The notes beneath the pieces were generated by a model, which saw only the letters and a list, made by a program, of their open reading frames with translations, was not told the DNA's origin and did no database searches. Shown one piece after another: positions 1 to 5,920 of a stretch of 12,932 nucleotides of DNA. Every line of letters begins with the position of its first letter. Position 1 is the stretch's first letter. The position numbers and the translations under genes were made by a program. The DNA comes from Sphingomonas sp. UBA4766. GTDB taxonomy: Bacteria > Pseudomonadota > Alphaproteobacteria > Sphingomonadales > Sphingomonadaceae. The stretch lies in NCBI GenBank assembly GCA_002403415.1, contig DHHS01000124.1:28411-41342 (forward strand), given 5' to 3'.

Positions 1-2
1 GC

Positions 3-1469
3 GGGCTGCTGGGGTGGGCCCGCGATGTTCAGTTGGCACTGCTGGCCGCTGATTTCGCCGATGCGCAGCGGCGCGCAATCGTTGCGCGGCTGGCGGCTGC
101 GGACTGGACCGATATTGCTATGCTGCCACAGTCGCGGGTGAGCCAGGCGTTGGGCCCCGACGTCATCCGTATCGCGCAGGCCGCGCAATTGCTGGTGCAG
201 ATAATGGTCATCGGGGCGATGTTGATTGCCCTGAGCGTGGCCGCGATCGTCATTGTACCGGTCCTGGCGACAATGGCGCTGGCGGGAATGGCGGGCGCGG
301 GTGGTGTGCTGGCGCTGCTTGTCCGGCGCACGCATGATGCGGGCACTCTGGCGCTTCGCGCCAATCAAGATTTGACCGCGACCGCCGCCCGCTTTTTGGG
401 TGGGCTGAAACTCGCGATTGTGCACAATCAGCAAGCCGATTTTGTCGCGCATATGGATCAGGGGTTGGCGGCGGTGCGGGCGCAGTATGACGCCGCCCTC
501 CATCAGCAAAATGTCGCTCGGCTGGCGCTATCGGGTCTGTCGCTCGGCATCGGCGTGCTGATCGTATTTGTCGGGCACGTATCGTTCGCCTTGCCGCTCG
601 CGCAATTGGGGGCGTTGCTGGTAGTGCTGGCGCGGCTCGGCGGGCCAGCAGCGCAGTTGCAGCACATGCTGCACCAATTGGCGTTCGCATTACCCGGCTA
701 TGGCGCGCTGCAGGCGCTGACAGCATCGATCAATCCCGCACCGCGTGTATCATCATCCGCCGTGTGCGCGGCGCCGCCGGCGCCGCTTGCGCTAACGCAG
801 ATTCGCTTTGCGTATCCGTCGGTGGCGTCGGGCCCTGCGCGCGATATCCTGCACGATGTAACGTTCACGTTGGCGCCCGGCGAGATGGTGGGGCTTGGCG
901 GCGCGTCGGGCGTTGGCAAGTCAACCCTTGCCGATGTGCTGGTCGGGCTGCTCACGCCAAGCTCGGGCAGCATGTGCCGGGGCGGCGTCGCGCTGACGGG
1001 GGACGCTGCGCCCGGGTGGCGGGCGCGCATTGCCTATGCTGCGCAAGATCCCTATTTATTTTACGGCAGCGTGCGGGACAATATTGTCTGGGGTGCACAG
1101 GATACCGGAGATCAGGCGATTTGGGCCGCGCTGGAGGTTGCACAAGGTGCATCGCTGGTGCGCGCGCTTCCTGGCGGGCTGGCAACGGTGATCGGCGATC
1201 AGGGGGTGACGCTATCGGGGGGCGAGCGTCAGCGCATTGCGCTGGCGCGGGCCGTGTTGCGTGGTGGCGATTTGCTTGTGCTGGATGAGGCGACGAGCGC
1301 GATCGACCTTGCCACAGAGGCGCGCATCTTTGCCGCCTTGCGTGCCTGCACTGGCATGCGCTCGACGCTTGTCATCGCGCACCGGGCCGAAACGCTGGCG
1401 CAGTGCGACCGGATCGTCCAGCTCGATGAAGGCCGGATCGTGCCGGTTTATCCCGCCTGCGTGCGGTGA
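3..1469 (+). CDS. ABC exporter, fused permease-ATPase (5' partial)
   Basis: The reading frame is open to the left edge, so the N-terminus and probably the first membrane helices are missing; 488 residues are visible. The first part holds hydrophobic stretches around bases 170-335 and 520-640, fitting the later helices of a type I exporter membrane domain. The ATPase domain follows with every hallmark: Walker A GASGVGKST (900-926), Q-loop AAQDPYLF (about 1038-1061), signature LSGGERQR (1212-1235), Walker B LLVLDE (1272-1289), D-loop SAID, and H-loop histidine in VIAHR (codon 1380-1382). It should therefore be an active exporter half-transporter of the MsbA/McjD/CydCD-like class acting in the inner membrane as a dimer. 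No C39 peptidase domain is visible, but it could lie in the missing part. The next gene starts 62 bases downstream on the same strand, suggesting it exports that operon's product. The substrate is unknown. Confidence 0.93.
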   Translation, partial: GLLGWARDVQLALLAADFADAQRRAIVARLAAADWTDIAMLPQSRVSQALGPDVIRIAQAAQLLVQIMVIGAMLIALSVAAIVIVPVLATMALAGMAGAGGVLALLVRRTHDAGTLALRANQDLTATAARFLGGLKLAIVHNQQADFVAHMDQGLAAVRAQYDAALHQQNVARLALSGLSLGIGVLIVFVGHVSFALPLAQLGALLVVLARLGGPAAQLQHMLHQLAFALPGYGALQALTASINPAPRVSSSAVCAAPPAPLALTQIRFAYPSVASGPARDILHDVTFTLAPGEMVGLGGASGVGKSTLADVLVGLLTPSSGSMCRGGVALTGDAAPGWRARIAYAAQDPYLFYGSVRDNIVWGAQDTGDQAIWAALEVAQGASLVRALPGGLATVIGDQGVTLSGGERQRIALARAVLRGGDLLVLDEATSAIDLATEARIFAALRACTGMRSTLVIAHRAETLAQCDRIVQLDEGRIVPVYPACVR

Positions 1470-1531
1470 TTGCCGTGCGCAAGAAGGCAGCCTAGACAGA
1501 GCGCGACTTCCGGTCGAACAGGGCGGAATTT

Positions 1532-2452
1532 GTGGCGGAGCCGATGCACGATCTCGCGATTTTTTACGAACATCCGGCGTGGTTCGCGCCGCTTTTTGCA
1601 GCTCTTGACGCGCGCGGCGTCGATTACATGCGAATCGGAATTGCGGGGCACCGCTTTGATCCGGCGGGTTCACCGCCCCCGGCGCGCGTGGTGTTCAGTC
1701 GGCTTGCCATGTCAAGTTTCCTGCGCTCGCCCGACCATGCGATCTACTATGCCCATGCTCTGTTCGCGCATTGGGCGGGGCAGGGTGCGCGCATCATCAA
1801 CGGCGCCGACGCGCTGGCGGTGGATGCGAACAAGGCGCGTCAGCTTGCGCTGATGACCCGGCTGGGGCTGGCGGTGCCGCCAACGCGCGTCGTGCACCGC
1901 TCGGTTGATGTCTTGGCCGCGGCCGCCGAATTGCGCTTCCCGCTGGTGGTGAAGGCCAATGTCGGCGGGTCGGGTGCGGGGATCATGCGTTATGACACTG
2001 CCGAGGAATTGGCGCAGGCGGTCGCTGACAAATTCCTACCGACCAGCATCGACGGCGTGTTGTTGGTCCAGGAATATGTGCCTGCGCGCGACGGCACGAT
2101 TACCCGGATCGAAACGCTCGACCGCCAGTTTCTCTATGCGATCGATGTCGCGGGCGGTGGCGCGTTCGATCTGTGCCCGGCTGATGCTTGTGCCGCCGAT
2201 GGTCCACCCATCACCATGACCCGCACCCAGCCTGCCCCTGCGCTGATCGATGCAGCCGAGCGGATCGCGTCCGCCGCCTATCTCGATATTGGCGGGGTCG
2301 AAGTGATGATTGATGACCGCGACGGCGTCGCCCGCTTCTATGATATCAATGCCTTGTCGAACTTTGTTGCCAAGCCAATGGACGTGCTGGGATTTGACCC
2401 ACATGACCGGTTGGTCGATTATCTGATTCGGCAAATTGAACAGGAAAAGTGA
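1532..2452 (+). CDS. RimK-like ATP-grasp ligase
   Basis: A 306-residue protein with ATP-grasp layout: an N-terminal pre-ATP-grasp region (about 1-95), then NKARQLALM (100-108) opening the central domain, the nucleotide-binding segment LVVKANVGGSGAGI (138-151, K141), QEYVP (180-184), and a C-terminal metal-binding end GGVEVMI (254-260) and YDINALSNF (270-278) with D271 and N273. Such enzymes activate a carboxylate as acyl phosphate and join it to an amine or other nucleophile; RimK, glutathione synthase and peptide-modifying ligases belong here. A CPADAC segment (215-220) holds two close cysteines. The start is GTG at 1532 behind a weak GGGCGG; an ATG at 1544 is the alternative. Its stop overlaps the start of the monooxygenase gene, so the two are translationally coupled. 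The substrate cannot be read from sequence; a role in a specialised metabolite is inferred from the neighbours. Confidence 0.88.
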   Translation: MAEPMHDLAIFYEHPAWFAPLFAALDARGVDYMRIGIAGHRFDPAGSPPPARVVFSRLAMSSFLRSPDHAIYYAHALFAHWAGQGARIINGADALAVDANKARQLALMTRLGLAVPPTRVVHRSVDVLAAAAELRFPLVVKANVGGSGAGIMRYDTAEELAQAVADKFLPTSIDGVLLVQEYVPARDGTITRIETLDRQFLYAIDVAGGGAFDLCPADACAADGPPITMTRTQPAPALIDAAERIASAAYLDIGGVEVMIDDRDGVARFYDINALSNFVAKPMDVLGFDPHDRLVDYLIRQIEQEK

Positions 2453-3471
2453 TGCGCTACGGATATTGGATGCCGGTTTTCGGCGGCTGGTTGCGCAATG
2501 TCGCCGATGAGGGGATGAACGCGAGCTGGGACTACACCAAGAAGCTGGCGCAGCGGTCCGAGGCGCTTGGCTATGACCTGTCGCTCATCGCCGAGCTGAA
2601 CATGAACGATATCAAGGGTGTGGGCGCGCCGACGCTCGATGCTTGGTCAACCGCAGCGGCGCTGGCAGCGGTGACCGAGACGCTGGAGCTGATGGTCGCG
2701 GTGCGGCCCAATTTCCACCACCCCGCGCTGTTTGCCAAAGCAGCGGCTAATATTGACCAGATTTCGGGCGGTCGGCTCGCGCTTAATGTCGTGTCGAGCT
2801 GGTGGGCGGATGAGGCGAAGCGCTATGGCCTGCAATTCGACCAGCATGACGATCGCTATGCCCGGACCAGCGAATGGCTGACGATGGTGGAGGGATTATG
2901 GGCGGAGGAGGAGTTTGATTTCTCCGGCAAATTCTATGCAGCAGACAAGGCGATTTGCAGCCCAAAGCCGGTCAAGCACCCCACTATCTATGCTGGCGGC
3001 GAGAGCGAGGCGGCCAAGACGCTGATCGCCCACCAGTGCGACGCCTATGTCATGCACGGCGATCCCGCATCGGCGATTGCGCCCAAGATCGCCGATATGG
3101 CTGCGCGGCGGGAAGCGGCTGGCAAACCGCCAATGCAATACGGCATGGCCGCCTATGCGATCGTGCGCGACAGCGAGGCAGAGGCGCAGCGCGAGCTGGC
3201 GCGGATCACCGAAGTGTCGGAACTCCCCGCAGGTTATGACAATTTCGATCAATGGCTGTCGGGCACCCAGCTTGAGCGTGAGATGAAGATCCACGAATAT
3301 TCGGTGTCCAATCGTGGATTGCGCCCCAATCTTGTCGGAACGCCCGAACAATTGCGTGAGCGGATCGAGGAGTATGAAGCAGCGGGCTTGGATCTCCTGC
3401 TGCTCCAGATGAGTCCGCAGGCTGAGGAAATGGAACGATTCTCGGAACAGGTAATGCGATCAAATAACTGA
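2452..3471 (+). CDS. LLM-class flavin-dependent monooxygenase (SsuD/SfnG-like)
   Basis: A 339-residue single-domain protein resembling the two-component FMNH2-dependent alkanesulfonate/dimethylsulfone monooxygenases along its whole length. Visible family features are the N-terminal strand RYGYWMPVFGG, the segment VAVRPNFHHPALFAKAAANI followed by DQISGGRLALNVVSSWW (about 83-120), HDDRYARTSEW, the flavin-phosphate region YAGGESEAAKTL, DAYVMHGDP, and the C-terminal NLVGTPEQLRERIEEYEAAG with LLLLQMSPQAEEMERF. Length matches the family (about 340-380). The enzyme would use reduced flavin supplied by a separate reductase, which is not in this window. ATG 2452 overlaps the upstream stop as TGATG, with AGGA just before it; a GTG one codon earlier is less likely. 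The true substrate may be a sulfonate or sulfone, or an intermediate of the operon's product, since this family also has biosynthetic members. Confidence 0.9.
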   Translation: MRYGYWMPVFGGWLRNVADEGMNASWDYTKKLAQRSEALGYDLSLIAELNMNDIKGVGAPTLDAWSTAAALAAVTETLELMVAVRPNFHHPALFAKAAANIDQISGGRLALNVVSSWWADEAKRYGLQFDQHDDRYARTSEWLTMVEGLWAEEEFDFSGKFYAADKAICSPKPVKHPTIYAGGESEAAKTLIAHQCDAYVMHGDPASAIAPKIADMAARREAAGKPPMQYGMAAYAIVRDSEAEAQRELARITEVSELPAGYDNFDQWLSGTQLEREMKIHEYSVSNRGLRPNLVGTPEQLRERIEEYEAAGLDLLLLQMSPQAEEMERFSEQVMRSNN

Positions 3472-3487
3472 TTATAAATAGGAATTT

Positions 3488-3583
3488 ATGGAAGCGCGGA
3501 CTCGGTTCCCGTCAGTTTTTCGACTCTTTAGTCATAGTCGATTACAGATTATTGCGGTTGATTGGCGCATAATCGTTTCGTGA
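3488..3583 (+). CDS. Possible 31-aa small ORF
   Basis: ATG at 3488 follows TAGGAATTT, giving a GGA five bases upstream, and the frame runs 31 codons to TGA at 3581. It begins MEARTRFPSVFRLF and ends DWRIIVS; it has five arginines against one Glu and one Asp, so it is cationic and moderately hydrophobic. It starts 16 bases after the monooxygenase stop on the same strand and could be cotranscribed with the ligase and exporter. That position is the only reason to list it: an ORF of this length can arise by chance, the codons are A+T-rich like the surrounding intergenic DNA, and no known leader motif is recognised. Confidence 0.17.
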   Translation: MEARTRFPSVFRLFSHSRLQIIAVDWRIIVS

Positions 3584-3605
3584 CGATGCATTTTGGTCTG
3601 GAATT

Positions 3606-3628
3606 AGCTACTGTGTAGCGAGAGCTAC
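3606..3628. promoter_or_regulatory. Repeated AGCTAC/GTAGC element, candidate operator
   Basis: AGCTAC occurs at 3606-3611 and again at 3623-3628, and the inverted copy GTAGC lies between them at 3615-3619. The result is two overlapping inverted repeats, GCTAC-TGT-GTAGC and GTAGC-GAGA-GCTAC. The element lies 66 bases upstream of the AraC-family start codon, a natural place for autoregulatory or other regulator binding. The direct copies are 17 bases apart start to start, shorter than the roughly 21-base spacing usual for AraC half-sites, so the binding protein is uncertain. Confidence 0.35.
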
Positions 3629-3676
3629 ATGGCCCCTATGAGTCTGCGTTTGGGGGCGCATGGGCGCCGGTGTTTT

Positions 3677-3681
3677 GGAGG
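3677..3681 (+). promoter_or_regulatory. Shine-Dalgarno GGAGG deciding the AraC start
   Basis: GGAGG ends 12 bases before ATG 3694. An upstream in-frame GTG at 3670 would place this motif inside the coding sequence and has no purine-rich site of its own, so ATG 3694 is preferred. The spacing is a little long. Confidence 0.6.
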
Positions 3682-3693
3682 AACGGAACCGGG

Positions 3694-4614
3694 ATGTCAG
3701 AACCGCAGACTACACTTTTCCGGGCGCGAACGGGCTACGATCCGATTGATGCGGTCAAGTATCGCCGGGAGACGGTGATCGACCCGTATCAGCATCGTGA
3801 AACTGACATTCTGTTTTATCGGATGATCGGCAACGGGGCGGCGGGCAAACTGACGCAGGCAGACCGCGCGGCGGATGATCGCGACTTGCTGTTCATCTCG
3901 CCTGGGACAGGACATCCCGCCAGTGGCCATGTTGGTGGTGCGCGTTTCAAGATTGAACCAAGCCAGGCGGTTCGCGCGACCTTTGTTCCGCGCGGTGCTG
4001 ATACGTCAGTGACGTTTGTTGCATCGGCCTCGTCAACTAATCTCATGTTCCCATCGGGCTATCTGGATCGGTTGATGTCGGGGGAGCGGCATGGGGCCTT
4101 TAATCCTCATTTGTTCATCCAAGACGAACGGCTCACATCATTGACCAGAATGCTAGAGTCGGAAATCGCCTCGCCCGGTTTTGTATCGGCGATGATGGTG
4201 GAGGGATTGTCGCGGGCGATCGCGTCGCTGATCGTACGGCTCGACCATGATCGTCTTTCGCAAGAAGCCGACAGAATTTACTTACCGGCGTGGAAAATTC
4301 GTCGGGTGGACGACTTCATCAATGCGCACATCAACGAAAATATCCGGCTGGGTGACCTGGCCGCACTTACCGATTTGTCGCTGTTTCACTTTTCGCGCGT
4401 GTTCAAGCTGGCGACGGGTTCAACGCCCTATCATTATGTCTGCCAACGCCGGATCGCTTATAGTTGCCAGTTGCTTGCCAATGGCGAACTCGACATGGCA
4501 CACATCGCGGCAGCGTGCGGATTTGCGAACCAGTCACATTTCACCAGCGCCTTTTCAAAGGCGATGGGCATTTCGCCCGGTCGCTATCGGCGCAATCTCC
4601 GCTTTGATTCATGA
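3694..4614 (+). CDS. AraC-family transcriptional regulator (copy 1)
   Basis: A 306-residue regulator with an N-terminal ligand or cupin-like domain (about 1-190) and a C-terminal AraC DNA-binding domain with two helix-turn-helix units. The first HTH lies around 217-240 (RLGDLAALTDLSLFHFSRVF) and the second around 266-292 (MAHIAAACGFANQSHFTSAF), ending with the usual GISPGRYRR. It is paralogous to the convergent gene at 4725-5663 over most of its length, for example RATFVPRGAD, DEQL/DERL, EIASPGF and the PAWKIRR linker. It lies downstream of and in the same direction as the flavin monooxygenase, separated by a 222-base promoter-sized gap, so it probably has its own promoter. Its targets could be the upstream cassette, itself or the neighbouring paralogue; none can be shown here. 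Confidence 0.9.
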   Translation: MSEPQTTLFRARTGYDPIDAVKYRRETVIDPYQHRETDILFYRMIGNGAAGKLTQADRAADDRDLLFISPGTGHPASGHVGGARFKIEPSQAVRATFVPRGADTSVTFVASASSTNLMFPSGYLDRLMSGERHGAFNPHLFIQDERLTSLTRMLESEIASPGFVSAMMVEGLSRAIASLIVRLDHDRLSQEADRIYLPAWKIRRVDDFINAHINENIRLGDLAALTDLSLFHFSRVFKLATGSTPYHYVCQRRIAYSCQLLANGELDMAHIAAACGFANQSHFTSAFSKAMGISPGRYRRNLRFDS

Positions 4615-4724
4615 TTTTGGCGTGTTGATCGACGATTTGGGGCGTTTTGGTTCGCGCTCCGGTAAGTGGCGTCGACCTTTCGGCCTGAATAGCAAGATTT
4701 TGAAAAAAGCTCGCCGCCTAGGCC
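4615..4724. other. Convergent gap between the two AraC genes
   Basis: This 110-base gap separates the converging 3' ends of the two regulator genes. On the minus strand a GC-rich stretch including CTAGGGCCTAG and GGCGGCGAGC is followed by TTTTTT (plus-strand bases 4703-4708). This could be a weak intrinsic terminator for the minus-strand gene, but the stem is not convincing. Nothing else is seen. Confidence 0.3.
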
Positions 4725-5663
4725 CTAGTTGGACATTGGCGAAGTGCGGTGTTGCCGTCGATAGCGCGCTGGCGACGTCCCAACCGATTTGGTGAAGGCG
4801 GCGGTGAAGTGTGACTGACTGGAAAACCCGCATGACAGCGCAAGCTCGCTAATATCCAGCTTATCCTCGACCAGCAGCGCACGGCTTCGTTCGATCCGGC
4901 GCTGCCTGACGAAATGATAGGGGCTTAAGCCTGTTGCCCTTTTGAAGACCCGCCCAAAATGAAAGGCCGATAACTCCGCAATACTCGCCAAATCGCTCAG
5001 CCGAATATCGGCACCGAGATTGGCGTCGATATACTCCAGAACGCGCCGCAACTTCCAGGGCGGCAGGTGGATACGGTCGGCGTCGGAGCCGAAGGACTGT
5101 GGATCAATCCGCAGCAGCCGAACGGCAAGGGCGCGGCTGATCCCCTCGATCAACAGCGCTGACGCAAAACCGGGCGAGTCGATTTCCGCTTCGACAGTTG
5201 CACTCAGCTGAATGAGTTGCTCGTCGCTTTGAAACAGCATGGGGCCAAAGTCATAACGGGCATTGCAGTCCGCCATCAGGCTATGGAGGTAATTTCGGGG
5301 GAAATTGATCCCGAATGTTTGGGATGCCGGGCTGTATATGATCTCGCTATCTGCCCCGGCCGGGAAGAACGTCGCCCGTGTCGCGCGCGATGCCGCGATT
5401 TTGAACGGCGACCCCAGCAGTTTGCCAAAGGCTGGCCTTCCCGACCCGCGCGAGATCATGATCGAGTCAGGAAAGCCTCCGTCGCGCGCGGCCTCCCGGA
5501 TGGTGCTGCCCGAGTCGGCGGCGGGAACGCGGAAGAGCGACACGCCCGTCGGCTGATGGTAGATACAGGGGATCTCCGGCGTCTTGGCGGCCGCATTGGT
5601 TCGCGCTTGACCGCGAAGAGTCGATTGCTGGTCAGCAAAATCAACAGGCTCGATTCTTGGCAT
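4725..5663 (-). CDS. AraC-family transcriptional regulator (copy 2)
   Basis: A 312-residue protein with the same architecture as the gene at 3694-4614: a sensor-type N-terminal domain (about 30-195), the conserved linker DADRIHLPPWKLRR (194-207), and an AraC DNA-binding domain with HTH units near 221-242 (RLSDLASIAELSAFHFGRVF) and 269-292 (LDISELALSCGFSSQSHF), ending TSPARYRRQHR. The start is well supported: on the minus strand AGGAG (plus bases 5672-5676) lies eight bases before the ATG. The first 30 residues have no counterpart in the paralogue. The genes converge tail to tail, consistent with duplication and inversion or separate acquisition. Effector and targets are unknown. Confidence 0.9.
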   Translation of the reverse strand: MPRIEPVDFADQQSTLRGQARTNAAAKTPEIPCIYHQPTGVSLFRVPAADSGSTIREAARDGGFPDSIMISRGSGRPAFGKLLGSPFKIAASRATRATFFPAGADSEIIYSPASQTFGINFPRNYLHSLMADCNARYDFGPMLFQSDEQLIQLSATVEAEIDSPGFASALLIEGISRALAVRLLRIDPQSFGSDADRIHLPPWKLRRVLEYIDANLGADIRLSDLASIAELSAFHFGRVFKRATGLSPYHFVRQRRIERSRALLVEDKLDISELALSCGFSSQSHFTAAFTKSVGTSPARYRRQHRTSPMSN

Positions 5664-5920
5664 CGATACTGCTCCTCTCCGCGCTTCGCGGCCGTTTCCC
5701 CCAATTTTGGAACCTTGCGCCGATCGCCGATGGCAAGGCGATAATCAGTTTATCCTCCGACTTGGGGTCACGGTGCAATCCCCCTGGCGGGCCGTCACGC
5801 GACGATCGCGCAAGTTTCCTAAAATCCTTGTTTGGTGCGGCAGCCTCTTCGATTCAGCGTGCTCTGCAAAAAGCCGGGTGCCGCCCTCTGCGGCCAATCA
5901 TACCGTCCGTGCCGCACCGA
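5664..5920. other. Intergenic region between nadE and AraC copy 2
   Basis: These 257 bases carry the leader and promoter of the minus-strand AraC gene and the 3' end of the nadE operon. On the minus strand after the nadE stop there is CCCGGCTTTTTGC (near plus base 5873), with only a four-base GCCG/CGGC stem before the T-run, so it is at best a weak terminator. No small gene or RNA is recognised. Confidence 0.4.
5750..5778 (-). promoter_or_regulatory. Possible promoter of AraC copy 2
   Basis: On the minus strand TTGCAC (plus 5773-5778) and GGATAA (plus 5750-5755) are separated by 17 bases, about 85 bases upstream of the ATG. TTG of the -35 box and the ATA core of the -10 box match the housekeeping consensus; the rest is weak, so this is only a candidate. 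Confidence 0.25.

Larger units (their letters stand above)
3472..3693. other. AT-rich intergenic region before AraC-family gene
   Basis: These 222 bases are visibly richer in A+T than the genes on either side. They hold the end of the ABC/ATP-grasp/monooxygenase unit and must hold the promoter of the regulator gene. I see a T-run (CAGTTTTTCG, about 3513-3522) but no convincing hairpin in front of it, so no terminator is called. CATAAT (3569 region) could be a -10 box, but no -35 sits at the right distance. The AGCTAC repeat and a 31-codon ORF are listed separately. Confidence 0.6.

Noticed and set aside
33..1469. TTG at 33 as the true start of the ABC exporter
   Set aside because: The frame is open to the window edge, and a full exporter needs more membrane helices than fit downstream of 33.
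2452..3471. Naming the monooxygenase ssuD or sfnG
   Set aside because: The fold and motifs fit the family, but no sulfonate transporter or flavin reductase is adjacent and the substrate residues cannot be judged by eye.
3510..3525. T-run after the monooxygenase gene as an intrinsic terminator
   Set aside because: The preceding GGACTCGGTTCCCGTC cannot form more than about three consecutive pairs.
5865..5920. Intrinsic terminator after nadE (CGGC followed by TTTTT on the minus strand)
   Set aside because: Only a four-base stem with a 14-base loop; too weak to call.
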